A DNA stretch of 64,000 bases, taken from assembly GCA_017516285.1 (NCBI GenBank), contig JAFXDD010000022.1, forward strand, positions 66,033-130,032. The letters are read 5' to 3'. The stretch comes from Lachnospiraceae bacterium (GTDB lineage: Bacteria; Bacillota_A; Clostridia; Lachnospirales; Lachnospiraceae). Of this stretch, positions 1 through 9,778 are shown one piece after another. Positions within the stretch are counted from its first letter, which is position 1, and the number at the start of each line of letters is the position of its first letter. The position numbers were made by a program, and so were the translations under genes. The notes below the pieces were generated by a model that saw nothing but the letters and a program-made list of their open reading frames with translations, did not search any database and was not told where the DNA came from.

Positions 1-181
1 CAACAATGCCATCACCATTTACACTCTGTGGATTGGTCAGAACCGTCGCAATAGGAAGCACCAGAGAAATGCTGACGGTTTCCAGCAAAGCCCCGATGAT
101 CATCATCACTACCAACAGCTTCATTCTGCTTTTTTGTTGTTTATTTAAGATTACATTCAACTTCTTTAGAATTTTTTTCAC
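1..181 (-). CDS. ABC-type exporter, N-terminal part (continues beyond window)
   Basis: A GTG start at 181 is preceded by AGGAGA, which overlaps the stop of the upstream glycosyltransferase pseudogene. The visible 60 residues have a basic start and a hydrophobic first helix containing GALLETVSISLVLPIATVL, the usual opening of the membrane domain of half-size ABC exporters (ABC_membrane family), as found in PglK-like lipid-linked glycan flippases. The ATPase domain lies outside the window. Its place at the end of a glycosyltransferase operon fits a role in moving a lipid-linked glycan or polymer across the membrane. That substrate is an inference from context only. Confidence 0.65.
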   Translation of the reverse strand, partial: MKKILKKLNVILNKQQKSRMKLLVVMMIIGALLETVSISLVLPIATVLTNPQSVNGDGIV

Positions 182-190
182 GGTTATCTC

Positions 191-1263
191 CTAAATCTGC
201 TCATTCTGCCTGTGGATATGAGGAGCCTCGTAGGCATCCATAAAATCAGGCCCCAGCTTTATTTTTTCGTCAGCGAACTGAATAGCCGCCGTCTCCGTAA
301 AGACACTGATTAACCTGTCAAAATATGCCCCCGGAATAAAATTTAACATTTCCATAGGCACCGTTCTGTCTATTCTGAAATATTGCCCAAAAAGCGCATT
401 ATAATCAAGCTCATCTCTTGGATGAGGCTTTAATACCACAACCGCATCCTGACCAAACCTTTCAATAATATCTCTGAAAATTTGTTCTCTTGTAGTCAAA
501 TCACAAAGAGGTTCCGTCAAAACCAGTACCTTTCTCCTGCCCGTGGCATCTGCCTGCTTCAAAGCATCTGCCAGAGCATCATAGTCCTTACAAAGGCTTT
601 TAATATAATTTGCTTGTCCTCGTCTGTCAATGCATCTACATATTGCTGCCTCGGCACTTCCTTATAATACGGACAAGGATGTTTAATCATGGAAATATTA
701 TTGACCTCCATATCCTTACAGTAACGACCATACCCATTCTGAATAAAAATCAGATTCAGATACTTGCTCATAAAAGTTTTTAATTTAAATGCTCCACGAT
801 TGTCAAAACGGGCAGTATCATAATAGGCAAGACAATTCAACCCATCCTCTAAGGCATGATAGTAGATTTTGTTATAATTCAGATAATACCCGATAGGATC
901 GGAATCGCAGTACACATAAACTTCCTTGTACTGCTTAAAATCAACCGGTACAAAGGGAGCCTGCAACTTGGCAAACACTTTACAAAAACGAATGCGGGAA
1001 ATCATATTAAACACAATATTGCCCTTGTCTTCCTTAAGGGGTGCCAATGCTTCAAAGTATGTGGCCTTTTTTTCATCATATTCCAATACCTCTTCAAACA
1101 AACCACTAGCCTTAGCCCGACCGGCAAAAGTTTCAAAATCATTGGACATACGACTAAGCACCAGCGTGCCCTGCCCCCGCTTTTCCTTAGGCAAATTTAA
1201 TTCCTTTAAAAAGGTGACATACACATGATAATAGGTATGACACACGTAAATTCTATCCTTCAT
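191..1263 (-). pseudogene. Sialyltransferase-like (GT52-type) glycosyltransferase, frameshifted
   Basis: Two overlapping reading frames together make one protein of about 357 residues. The first (559-1263, after GAGGAG) begins MKDRIYVCHTYYHVYVTFLK and the second (191-562) carries VVLKPHPRDELDY and a C-terminal FTETAAIQFAD segment. This order resembles the GT52 and capsular polysialyltransferase families, where the HP motif is conserved. The correct frame reads through YIKSLCKDYDALADALKQ, so one base seems to be missing near 595-610. The second frame could start on its own at TTG 562, but that would give half an enzyme. The gene is probably inactive unless the frameshift is a sequencing error. 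It is the penultimate gene of the minus-strand glycan operon. Confidence 0.65.
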
Positions 1264-1295
1264 CCTCTACTCCTCGTAAAGTATTTATCGACATC

Positions 1296-2528
1296 TTAAT
1301 AATAAGAATACCCCAGAAAAATCATTCCGAAGTAAAAAATACCACAGGTAATATGCACTGCAAAAGCAAGCCACTGTATTAACAACTTCCAACTATAAAC
1401 TCTGGTCTTAAACGTATCTTCCAATAAGACTAAAAGTGATGCCATAACCAGGAAAAAAGCGCCAATCATATATCCCCATGAAAAATTAGCATCTACAACG
1501 CGAAATCCCTTTTCATAAAGGATAATAAACATTGCAAGACCCATACCATATAACTGCCAGACAAAGCGATACAGTGTATTGGTGAATATCTTACGATACT
1601 GAAAAAATAGCACTACTAACGGAAAGAAAATCAAAAGTATAATTGCTACAAGATAATTACTGCAATATTCTCTCCACACTCTGAACAATTCAAATCCGAT
1701 ACCTGCTTCCTGTCCTGAAGAATCTGTCCCTGTAAAAACGCCGCCAAACTGGTAAAGTAAATCCACAAAAGTAGGAATAAACATACATCCCAATATAATT
1801 GTATTCTTGAAATTTGTAAATTTACTTTTTATCATACGATAAAGCATGATAAGACCCGCCGCTCCACAGAACACAATAGTAAAACTAGGTTTGGTCATCG
1901 TAGCCAATAATAAAATGCCCCCGAAGATAAGAGCCTTTTTTATCTCCAGCCTCTTTTCATACTCCATAAGTAGATCACAAAATAAAAATACCACAATAAT
2001 CGCAAAAGGTCGTGCTGCTGCATACGTAGCATTGTGAAACGGATTTGGACTGAAAACGCCTAAATAATAAAATTTAGTCCCCGGAAACGGATGGTTGTAT
2101 ACAAAAATCATTGAGAAAAACAACATACAAAATGCCGCTACAGGAACCAACACCTGTTGCCAGCCCACTTTAACTTCACCCCGTCTTCTACACAAATACT
2201 TTTTAAAATAATGCCTCAATAACACGAAACTTAGACACTGTGATGCCGCAATCACAATCGCAAAGGCCCATTCTATAGGCATAGCCAAGTACAATAGACC
2301 CGCCAACCAAAACATAACCGGATATGGGAAATTATATCCACTGTGAAATCCCTGCACCTCCATCATATATGCAAGCAAATCGGATTTATATGCCTCCTCT
2401 CCCAAACCATTGAGTGAATGCCATGCCTGCTGATAAGTAAGATAAAGCATCAATGCCGCTAATAAACCCAGTAATACTGCACTAACTGCATATTCGATTT
2501 TTTGCCATGATTTTTGTGTTAACTGCAT
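1296..2528 (-). CDS. Polytopic membrane protein, GT-C-like, 410 aa
   Basis: I do not recognise a named family. The protein has about ten hydrophobic segments starting near residue 14. The first large external loop contains acidic and tyrosine residues (EEAYKSDLLAYMMEVQGF), the place where GT-C glycosyltransferases carry their catalytic acids, and a later loop reads SPNPFHNATYAAARPF. It follows the 521-residue membrane protein by 12 bases, with AAGGAG before the ATG, and precedes the frameshifted glycosyltransferase, so it belongs to the same operon. A role as a polyprenyl-phosphate-sugar-dependent glycosyltransferase or in glycan assembly is inferred from topology and neighbours, not from a firm motif. 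Confidence 0.6.
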   Translation of the reverse strand: MQLTQKSWQKIEYAVSAVLLGLLAALMLYLTYQQAWHSLNGLGEEAYKSDLLAYMMEVQGFHSGYNFPYPVMFWLAGLLYLAMPIEWAFAIVIAASQCLSFVLLRHYFKKYLCRRRGEVKVGWQQVLVPVAAFCMLFFSMIFVYNHPFPGTKFYYLGVFSPNPFHNATYAAARPFAIIVVFLFCDLLMEYEKRLEIKKALIFGGILLLATMTKPSFTIVFCGAAGLIMLYRMIKSKFTNFKNTIILGCMFIPTFVDLLYQFGGVFTGTDSSGQEAGIGFELFRVWREYCSNYLVAIILLIFFPLVVLFFQYRKIFTNTLYRFVWQLYGMGLAMFIILYEKGFRVVDANFSWGYMIGAFFLVMASLLVLLEDTFKTRVYSWKLLIQWLAFAVHITCGIFYFGMIFLGYSYY

Positions 2529-2540
2529 CTCACATACTCC

Positions 2541-4106
2541 TTATCTTAACTGATAGACAATTGCATTCATTCCCTGTGTAATCACTTCAAGTTCTCGCTC
2601 TTTACATATCTCGTCAATCTCACAGCCTACCGGTACACATATATATTTACTCTGCAAATCATCAAAATTCTCAATAATAAAATCTGATAAACAGCAGTTA
2701 ATTCCAAAACCTGCCGGAATACCATATAAAATCTGATAATCAGTAATCACGTACTCTTTTGTCTCAGTGTTATAATCATGCGTTACCCAAATGACATCAT
2801 TGTCATAATTCGGAACAGCTTTCGTATTTACCGACAGCTTCTCATGGAACTCCGCTTCTGTACGCTCAATTTCTGCCACCAGCTCATCATTACGAAAACG
2901 ATTCTGGTAATCGTACGCATCCACTGCCATAACAAAATACAAATATACAAAGGCAAGACTGCAAACTACAACCTGCAGGTTCCATTTCACCTCCATCATG
3001 GCTATAGCAAACAGCCCCGCTACAATAAAGGTCAGCAAATGCTTGCTGCCCTCCTGCATTTTGTACATCAAAAGCAGCGCCATCCACATGGCAAAAAAAC
3101 AGAATGCCAGATGCCCATACAACAAAGCTGTTTTATATTCTTTACGTATAAGCTTGTATAGCGTATACACCCCCACTATCATCATAACCAGAATAAAACC
3201 TACAAAGAAACAGCCCGTTGCCAGTCCTTCACGAAGCCCCTGCATGCATTTGCCAATAAAATCCCAGCCCATGTAATGCAGCTTGTCCCACATAAAGCTC
3301 CAGCCTTCTGCAATTCCTTCCCGCAAATAGGTACTAATCCACGTAGTATCAAACAGCGGTGTAAAATATTCTGCTGCCAGAAACTTTTTGATTAAAATAT
3401 AAAGAACACCTGTCACACCTGCAATACCCACACTGATGCCTGCACCCAGCCATTTGCGCTTGATTGTGAGTAGCAGCATTGGAAGCACCAAAAATACAAT
3501 CATGTACGGACGCATCAATGTAAACACTGCAGAAATTATAAACATACCAATCAGCTGGCTCTTTTTCTCCTCCCTCATATATGCATATGCATAGCCAAAG
3601 AATACAATCAGCATACCAAAACAGGTACACTCCGGCATAACAGACAGCATATATCTGGTGAACAACGGAAATACTGCAAAAAGCACTGCCATACGTACCA
3701 TCTGCTTCCAGTCCGGCTTTACAAGCCATACAAACAAGAACACTGCCACCATCATTATTACAATATTGCAGTAAATCGGTGACATCAGATTCCACCCAAA
3801 CAAAAAGCCCCATATAAGCCATGGCCATACCAGCACAGGACTCCATGCCGCAAAGCTAAGTACCTCTGCATGGCTCTCGTTAAAGCCAAAATAGCCATAA
3901 GGATAACCGTACTTTACCATTCCTTCAACCTGCTTATAATAAAAAAGCTCATCGTTCCACTCGGAAGCCGGAATGTAAGCATCCCAAATGGCATAACCCT
4001 CTATGGCACAGGTAACCGCACATACAATAAGCGGCACCAATGCCATCATCGCTGCTTTATAAAAACGAATATGTTTCTTGATATGTTCTTCAATTTTTAC
4101 TTTCAT
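2541..4106 (-). CDS. Polytopic membrane protein, GT-C-like, 521 aa
   Basis: Residues 1-420 hold about eleven to twelve membrane segments and the last 100 residues are soluble. The first external loop has the acidic run ASEWNDELFYYKQVEGMVKYG, suggestive of the catalytic loop of GT-C enzymes, followed by YPYGYFGFNES. The soluble tail (residues about 425-521) probably lies outside. No family can be named with confidence. The gene sits 60 bases downstream of the GtrB-like glycosyltransferase. Such enzymes make polyprenyl-phosphate sugars, which GT-C enzymes use as donors, so this protein or the next one is a reasonable acceptor-side transferase. That pairing is inference. Confidence 0.6.
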   Translation of the reverse strand: MKVKIEEHIKKHIRFYKAAMMALVPLIVCAVTCAIEGYAIWDAYIPASEWNDELFYYKQVEGMVKYGYPYGYFGFNESHAEVLSFAAWSPVLVWPWLIWGFLFGWNLMSPIYCNIVIMMVAVFLFVWLVKPDWKQMVRMAVLFAVFPLFTRYMLSVMPECTCFGMLIVFFGYAYAYMREEKKSQLIGMFIISAVFTLMRPYMIVFLVLPMLLLTIKRKWLGAGISVGIAGVTGVLYILIKKFLAAEYFTPLFDTTWISTYLREGIAEGWSFMWDKLHYMGWDFIGKCMQGLREGLATGCFFVGFILVMMIVGVYTLYKLIRKEYKTALLYGHLAFCFFAMWMALLLMYKMQEGSKHLLTFIVAGLFAIAMMEVKWNLQVVVCSLAFVYLYFVMAVDAYDYQNRFRNDELVAEIERTEAEFHEKLSVNTKAVPNYDNDVIWVTHDYNTETKEYVITDYQILYGIPAGFGINCCLSDFIIENFDDLQSKYICVPVGCEIDEICKERELEVITQGMNAIVYQLR

Positions 4107-4166
4107 AAATCTTCCTATATTTTCACATATATTAACTGTTTTAAATAACTACATATACTAAATATA

Positions 4167-5126
4167 CTAATTATTCTTTGTTGACAATTCAATGTTGACA
4201 ACATCACGAATTACATACTGTGGAGCACTATTAAGGCTGATATAAATACGGCCGATATACTCTCCGATCAGCCCTAACATCAACATAATCATGCCGCCAA
4301 AAAACACCAGTGCACTCATCATAGCACTGAAACCGGCCGGCACATCCGGCAAAATCAATTTCTTTAAAATAGTATAAACACCATATGCAAAACCTAAAAC
4401 AGCACTGCCTCCACCCATAATGGTAGCAATACGAAGAGGCTTCACACTAAAAGCAGTAAAACCATTAAACCACAATCCCAAAAGCTTCTTTAGGGTGTAG
4501 CCACTGGTGCCTTCCTCTCTGTCACGATGATTAACCACCACGTTAGTAATATGCTTGGTGGCTCTAAGTACCAAACCGATAATGTACGGGAAAGAATTTT
4601 CATAACGAATGACATCCTCAATTACAAATCGCTTAGCCGCGAAATAACTGCTGATGTATAGTTCCTTGGGCTTCCCCAACATGAAACGGGTCATAATCTC
4701 ATTTACCTTACTACCCATGTTGCGAAATGCAGAGTGCTGCTTGTGCTCATACTTGGCATAAACCACATCATAACCTTCTTCTATCTTGGCAAGAAGCTTG
4801 CCCACCTCGTTAGCAGGGGTCTGTCCATCATCATCCAGACAAACTACTACATCTCCTGTCACATAATGAAATCCTGCCATCAAGGCTGCATGCTGCCCAA
4901 AATTTCTGGCCAAACTAATTCCCTTAACAAAAGGATACTGCTCTCCCAATGCCTTAATAGCTCCAAAAGTATTATCAGGTGAACTGTCATTTACCAACAC
5001 TACCTCGTAAGTATACTGTGACATGCTCTCCATCGTAGTATTTATTTCCTCAACAACCTTGCCAATCATCTTCTCAGAACGATAACAAGGAATTACAAAA
5101 CTAATCTTCACGTTCCTTCTCCTCAT
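4167..5126 (-). CDS. Family 2 glycosyltransferase, GtrB/DPM1-like, membrane anchored
   Basis: Residues 5-240 form a GT2 (GT-A fold) domain: ISFVIPCYRSE at the N-terminus, LVNDSSPDNT near residue 45, SLARNFGQHAALMAGF near 75, and VVCLDDDGQTP near 95 for metal and nucleotide binding. Two hydrophobic hairpins follow (about residues 232-258 and 266-290), as in GtrB and ArnC proteins, which load a sugar onto polyprenyl phosphate at the inner membrane face. The 319-residue length is normal for this group. The gene start overlaps the 3' end of the acetyltransferase gene by 26 bases, so the two are probably translationally coupled. The donor sugar is unknown. Confidence 0.88.
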   Translation of the reverse strand: MRRRNVKISFVIPCYRSEKMIGKVVEEINTTMESMSQYTYEVVLVNDSSPDNTFGAIKALGEQYPFVKGISLARNFGQHAALMAGFHYVTGDVVVCLDDDGQTPANEVGKLLAKIEEGYDVVYAKYEHKQHSAFRNMGSKVNEIMTRFMLGKPKELYISSYFAAKRFVIEDVIRYENSFPYIIGLVLRATKHITNVVVNHRDREEGTSGYTLKKLLGLWFNGFTAFSVKPLRIATIMGGGSAVLGFAYGVYTILKKLILPDVPAGFSAMMSALVFFGGMIMLMLGLIGEYIGRIYISLNSAPQYVIRDVVNIELSTKNN

Positions 5127-5625
5127 TTACAATGGCCATCCAAACGATGTCCACATATTTACCGTTAATATATACATCATCACGTAAATAACCTTCATGC
5201 TTAAATCCGGCCTTTTCATAACTGCGTACAGCCGCATCATTCCCTGCCAACGCACGTAAATAAATGCGATGAAGTCCTAATTCCTTAAACCCATGCTCTA
5301 TCATCAACCGGGCTGCCTCAGTACCTATGCCCCTACCTCTGGCTGACTCTTCACCAATAAAAATACCATATTCTCCTTTGTGATGAGAATGGTCAATATC
5401 CCGGATATACACGGATCCTAATGGCACATCCCCCTCTTTATCGCAAATAATCATCTGACAGGCATGCCCCTTCTCCACCACCTCGTGAAGCCAGCGAAGG
5501 TGACCCTCCCTGGTAAAATCCGCCTGATATATAAAATAATTCTTCACACTGGGCTTGTTGCGCCATGCAACTACCATATCCGTGTCTGCCTCCGTCATGG
5601 GACGCAAATAAACCTGATACTCCAT
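5101..5625 (-). CDS. GNAT-family N-acetyltransferase (RimJ/PseH-like)
   Basis: The protein has the GNAT acetyl-CoA binding pattern ESARGRGIGTEAARLMIEHG, preceded by GEYGIFIGE and followed by RIYLRALAGNDAAVRSYEKAGF. The opening RPMTEADTDMVVAWRN is shared with RimJ and with sugar N-acetyltransferases such as PseH and FdtC. Since it is embedded in a glycan operon, acetylation of an amino sugar nucleotide is the likeliest job, but ribosomal or small-molecule targets cannot be excluded. ATG at 5625 is preferred because AGGAG sits five bases before it. A GTG two codons earlier overlaps that site. Confidence 0.85.
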   Translation of the reverse strand: MEYQVYLRPMTEADTDMVVAWRNKPSVKNYFIYQADFTREGHLRWLHEVVEKGHACQMIICDKEGDVPLGSVYIRDIDHSHHKGEYGIFIGEESARGRGIGTEAARLMIEHGFKELGLHRIYLRALAGNDAAVRSYEKAGFKHEGYLRDDVYINGKYVDIVWMAIVNEEKERED

Positions 5626-5697
5626 ATGCACTCCTATCTATATAACAACCAAAACATTATCAAACTGTAAAAAATAATATATATAGCAAATTTCTTA

Positions 5698-7161
5698 TTA
5701 CGGATAGTAGATTTTATACAAATTTTCAGTACCAACCACTTCCGTTATCACCTGAAATCCACATTCCTCAAAGCTTTGAATATAATCACCGCTTCTGCAC
5801 CATATTTCTATTCCGGAAATCTGCAACTCTTCCAAACTGCTTATAAAAGTACAGTCAAGCATTTCCTCCCAATGCTTAAAGGCCTGACCATTATAAACTG
5901 TATCAAGACCATACTGCTCCCTTGATGGAAAATATGCTGAATTTATAGAAAGAGTTTGAATATAAAAATCAAAAAAGACAGCATCCTCCGGCATGTTCTC
6001 TTCAATATATTTATTCATAACAATATCGTTTGACCCTGCATATCTGTTGTATAAACTGTCGTAGTTTGTGATAAAACACAAGGTCAGTAATATAAATACA
6101 AAGCCATTTGCCATCTTATCATTAAAATAACGATAACCTGCTATTACAGGTATCCAGAATAACGGCAGAAGCATGACCATATATCGGTCCACCAATACCG
6201 GATTCTTCAGAACGGAATAGCCTACCAATAATACAAACCAGGATAAAACTACTCCATAGCATCCCCACAGCCATAAATACTTTTTTTCAAAGACAGAAAC
6301 ATAAACCAGCAAAAAGAAGCCTGTCACAAAAAGTACCATAAGCAACAGTTTTAACTCCGGATTATCCATCTCAAAAAGAATACCCGGATATTCGTGCAAT
6401 GCAGCCTCCGTCAAAGGAGCAATCCAATAATTTCCGTCAATATCGCTCATCTGCCTCAACAAAACCGGTATCCACGGAAGATATAAGACAAACATCCCCA
6501 CCCCATGCAAAGCCCATATCTTTAACATTACTTTTTTATCAATATTTCTTAGGAACAACAAATACACCAGCAGGAACAAAGAACTTCCCACAACAGCAAT
6601 CGCAGCAAAATAATGTGTATATGCTGTAGCCACATTAACAAGCATAAGCAAGCACCAATGTTTATCAAACTTCACTGCACCTAACTTTTGTACATCATCT
6701 ATAATAATGTACACCAGATAAAAGCTGGATGCCACAAAAAACATACACATACTGTACATTCTAAGTTGTAGCGCATATGGAAGCATATTGGGCACAGAAC
6801 ACAGCATTATTGTCACAAACAAGGATAATCTGGCATCAAAGTACTTCGTAAAGAACCAGACAGAAATAACCAAAAGTCCAATGTAAAAAAGATAGGATAC
6901 CAAATGCCATGCAAACAAAGATGCATTTGCACCTCCCAATACAGTAACAAAAAGCTTCACAACTAAATAATACAATGGCGGATGCACATCCAAGGATGTA
7001 AAATATATGATATCCTTCCAGCCTTTTCTGACAAGATTTATGGTAAAGCTTTCATCAAATAACAAGCATTCCTTTGACATAATAGGCAATAAACAAACAG
7101 CCACAATTCCTATCATGACAAATTGTACAAGACACTCTTTATTGAAACTCAACTTCTTCAT
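5698..7161 (-). CDS. GT39/GT-C-type membrane glycosyltransferase-like protein, 487 aa
   Basis: A predicted membrane protein with about ten to twelve helices. The first outer loop contains LLFDESFTINLVRKG followed by TSLDVHPPLYYLVVKLF. The pattern D/E near the first helix followed by HPPLYY is the hallmark of the PMT_2/GT39-like branch of GT-C mannosyl- and arabinosyltransferases (ArnT, PMT relatives), with the DE pair as likely catalytic or metal residues. The last 90 residues form a soluble tail. It is the first gene of the minus-strand glycan group, with GAGAGGGTG before the ATG, and it is divergent from the PIG-V-like gene. The acceptor is unknown. Confidence 0.7.
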   Translation of the reverse strand: MKKLSFNKECLVQFVMIGIVAVCLLPIMSKECLLFDESFTINLVRKGWKDIIYFTSLDVHPPLYYLVVKLFVTVLGGANASLFAWHLVSYLFYIGLLVISVWFFTKYFDARLSLFVTIMLCSVPNMLPYALQLRMYSMCMFFVASSFYLVYIIIDDVQKLGAVKFDKHWCLLMLVNVATAYTHYFAAIAVVGSSLFLLVYLLFLRNIDKKVMLKIWALHGVGMFVLYLPWIPVLLRQMSDIDGNYWIAPLTEAALHEYPGILFEMDNPELKLLLMVLFVTGFFLLVYVSVFEKKYLWLWGCYGVVLSWFVLLVGYSVLKNPVLVDRYMVMLLPLFWIPVIAGYRYFNDKMANGFVFILLTLCFITNYDSLYNRYAGSNDIVMNKYIEENMPEDAVFFDFYIQTLSINSAYFPSREQYGLDTVYNGQAFKHWEEMLDCTFISSLEELQISGIEIWCRSGDYIQSFEECGFQVITEVVGTENLYKIYYP

Positions 7162-7266
7162 TAGGCACCCTCTCTTGCTTGTAAACTTTCGTAAAATATC
7201 TATTTTTAATTATCGCATATTAAAAAATGAAAGTCAACAAAACAGACGCTGATTAACCTGTAATAA

Positions 7267-7295
7267 TTGATATCTTCTGCAAAATATGGTAGACT
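7267..7295 (+). promoter_or_regulatory. Sigma-A promoter for the plus-strand glycan genes
   Basis: TTGATA and TAGACT are separated by 17 bases, about 46 bases ahead of the ATG at 7342. It lies in the 180-base divergent gap between two membrane glycosyltransferase-like genes. Confidence 0.6.
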
Positions 7296-7341
7296 TTAGG
7301 GTAAATATTAGATACATCATACAGGAGCAGGATACATTCCA

Positions 7342-8553
7342 ATGAATAATAAGCAGAAATACTCATTTATATTTTTTACGGCCATAGGCTTTCGTGTTGC
7401 AATGTACTTGATAGCAGCAGTGATTATCGCATTTAAAACCACTGACAGTTCCCTTACCTTAGAAACCTTTCTTTCCAATTGGTGCAGATGGGACGCGAAT
7501 CATTATATAAATATTGCCAAGAATGGATATCGTGGAGCTGTTGAGTTCTGTGATACCTGCCGTAAGGCTGCGCTTGCTAAAGGGCTTTCCCCAGATGTGA
7601 TGCAGAATGGACAACATCTCTTTTTGGTGTTTTTCCCACTGTATCCCTTCCTTTTAGGCTTTCTTAATTTGATTTTTACCGATATACGCATTGCGGGACT
7701 TATATTATCCACTTTGGCTTACGCAGGCGGATGTGTATATATGTACCGATTGGTCAGACTTGATTACAACGAAGAAGTTGCTGTGAATAGTATAATTTTA
7801 TTATCGCTGTTTCCCTTCAGCTTTTTCTTTGGCGGCATCATGACGGAAGGACTATTCTTCTTTGTATCGGCTGCCATGCTTTATTATATTCGTAAACACC
7901 ACTGGAAAAAAGTGATTATCCTGGGATGCCTGTCCACAATGGTCCGTTTGCAGGGTGTACTATTAATCATCCCTGCCGGTCTGGAATTACTTTGCATCTA
8001 TAAGCCTTGGGACATGATACGTCGTAAGGATTTTAGTAAATTAAAGGAATTAATCAGACGGAGTTCATCTCTATGTCTGATGTTTATCGGTGTTGGTGTA
8101 TATTTGTTCATTAACTGGCGTGTAGAAGGCTATCCTTTTAGCTTTATGATTTATCAGGATGCGCACTGGAATAATGGAGCATGCCTTCCGACTAAGACTT
8201 TGTCATACATATTCCACTACGCCTTTTCAACAGATTACAATATACAGACACGAACTGCTCTTTGGATTCCACAGGCTGTGCTGTTTTTATTTGCAGTAAC
8301 AGCACTGATTTATGGCTTCAAAAAGCTAAAGACATTTCACACAGGCTATGCCATTGCATATGTACTACTTACCTTTTCTGTTAAATGGCTTATTAGTGCA
8401 GGACGTTACCTCACCTGCTGTATTCCACTGTTTATAGTTCTGGCAATTGCCGCAGAACGAAGGAAATGGCTAATGCCTGTGTTGATTTCAGTATTTTCTA
8501 TTTTGCTGACCATATATTATGCAGGATATTTTAATGGAATGCAGATTATGTAA
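7342..8553 (+). CDS. PIG-V-like membrane mannosyltransferase
   Basis: The 403-residue protein shows the ordered motifs of the PIG-V/Mannosyl_trans2 group of GT-C enzymes: CRWDANHYINIAKNGY near residue 48, FFPLYPFLLGF near 95, and LFPFSFFFGGIMTEGLFFF near 155. The WDA motif in the first outer loop holds the likely catalytic aspartate. About ten membrane helices are predicted. Bacterial members probably transfer a sugar from a polyprenyl phosphate to an exported lipid or protein acceptor, and the exact substrate cannot be read here. It leads a three-gene plus-strand unit, 21 bases ahead of an acyltransferase gene. Confidence 0.8.
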   Translation: MNNKQKYSFIFFTAIGFRVAMYLIAAVIIAFKTTDSSLTLETFLSNWCRWDANHYINIAKNGYRGAVEFCDTCRKAALAKGLSPDVMQNGQHLFLVFFPLYPFLLGFLNLIFTDIRIAGLILSTLAYAGGCVYMYRLVRLDYNEEVAVNSIILLSLFPFSFFFGGIMTEGLFFFVSAAMLYYIRKHHWKKVIILGCLSTMVRLQGVLLIIPAGLELLCIYKPWDMIRRKDFSKLKELIRRSSSLCLMFIGVGVYLFINWRVEGYPFSFMIYQDAHWNNGACLPTKTLSYIFHYAFSTDYNIQTRTALWIPQAVLFLFAVTALIYGFKKLKTFHTGYAIAYVLLTFSVKWLISAGRYLTCCIPLFIVLAIAAERRKWLMPVLISVFSILLTIYYAGYFNGMQIM

Positions 8554-8574
8554 ATCAGTAAGGATAACTTTTTT

Positions 8575-9762
8575 ATGAAAAAGAACAGTATTAATCTATA
8601 CTATCAGACAAATCACATAGATGTTTTGGATGGAGTACGTGCAATAGCTATACTTATTGTGGTATGGTTTCATTTTTGGCAGCAATCCTGGCTTATGCCT
8701 ATTATCGGTGCTTTTAATATCGATTGGATTCCACGTAATGGTGCCATACTGGTGGATATGATGATTTTGCTTTCCGGATTTTGCTTGTTTTTGCCTTATG
8801 CAAGAAGCATGGTTTATGGAGAGCAAGCTCCTGATCCATCCACTTTTTATATAAAGAGAGTTGCCCGCATCATGCCATCCTATTACTTCTCTGTTTTTGG
8901 AGTTTTGTTTTTGTTTGCATTACCTTTGAAGGAATTTTACAGTCCTTCATTCATGTGGAAGGACATCTTTACACACGTTTTTTTTGTAAATAATTATTTT
9001 TATGATACCTTAGTCGGTACTAAGTTGAATGTGGTTTTATGGACGGTTGCCGTGGAAATGCAGTTTTACTTAATTTTTCCATTGTTGGCGCGTTGTTTTC
9101 AAAAGAAGCCTTTGACAACCTATTGTGCAATGACCCTGGTGGGTTTATTGAGCAGTCACCTGATTAGTTCCAATTTTTATATCCTGAACCAGTCGTTGTA
9201 TGTCAATCACGCGGTGACTTTCTTAAGCGTCTTTGCAAATGGAATGTTGGGGGCGTGGGCTTATGTTTCTATCACAAAAGATAAAACCAGAAATAAAGCA
9301 GAAGAATTTTTTTACCTTATTATGACCATAGGCGGTTTATTATTGTTTAAAATTATGTGTGAACATCATATGAGCTGGTCAAACGGACAACAATGGCAGG
9401 TAAAGTATCGTTTTCACTTGTCCTTAGTATTTTTGCTTATTTTATTTGGTGTTTTAATGTCAGAATCCTATTTTCGCTGGCTTTTGGAAAATCGGGTTAT
9501 GAAATTTATAGCCGGTATTTCCTTCAATTTATATATATGGCATCAATACATAGCCGTTAAGCTAAAGGAATTTAGAATTCCTTATTGGGAAGGTGATGTG
9601 CCTCCAAATCAATTAGGTGATAAGGTGTGGATGTGGAGATATCAAACGCTGTGCATTATTGTATCCTTTGTGGTTGCTGTTGCTGTTACCTATTTTATCG
9701 AAAGACCTATGGCAAGGATTATTTTGAATTTTTATCACAAACAAAAGATAAAGAAGGCTTAA
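8575..9762 (+). CDS. Membrane acyltransferase, acyltransferase-3 (OafA/YrhL) family
   Basis: The N-terminal YLDGVRAIAILIVVWFHFW-type start (here LDGVRAIAILIVVWFHF near residue 18) contains the family arginine and the catalytic-region histidine. It is followed by LLSGFCLFLPYARS, FYIKRVARIMPSYYFS and LWTVAVEMQFYLIFPLL, all characteristic of acyltransferase-3 proteins (PF01757). About ten helices are expected. These enzymes O-acetylate or otherwise acylate exported polysaccharides using acetyl-CoA from the cytoplasm. The neighbours suggest that the product is a surface glycan. It is 21 bases after the PIG-V-like gene and 16 before the next. Confidence 0.9.
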   Translation: MKKNSINLYYQTNHIDVLDGVRAIAILIVVWFHFWQQSWLMPIIGAFNIDWIPRNGAILVDMMILLSGFCLFLPYARSMVYGEQAPDPSTFYIKRVARIMPSYYFSVFGVLFLFALPLKEFYSPSFMWKDIFTHVFFVNNYFYDTLVGTKLNVVLWTVAVEMQFYLIFPLLARCFQKKPLTTYCAMTLVGLLSSHLISSNFYILNQSLYVNHAVTFLSVFANGMLGAWAYVSITKDKTRNKAEEFFYLIMTIGGLLLFKIMCEHHMSWSNGQQWQVKYRFHLSLVFLLILFGVLMSESYFRWLLENRVMKFIAGISFNLYIWHQYIAVKLKEFRIPYWEGDVPPNQLGDKVWMWRYQTLCIIVSFVVAVAVTYFIERPMARIILNFYHKQKIKKA

Positions 9763-9778
9763 TAGGAGGAAATTTATA

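Noticed and set aside
3349..3846. 165-residue minus-strand reading frame rich in Cys and Tyr
   Set aside because: It lies entirely inside the 521-residue membrane protein gene in another frame, has no ribosome site and an abnormal composition.
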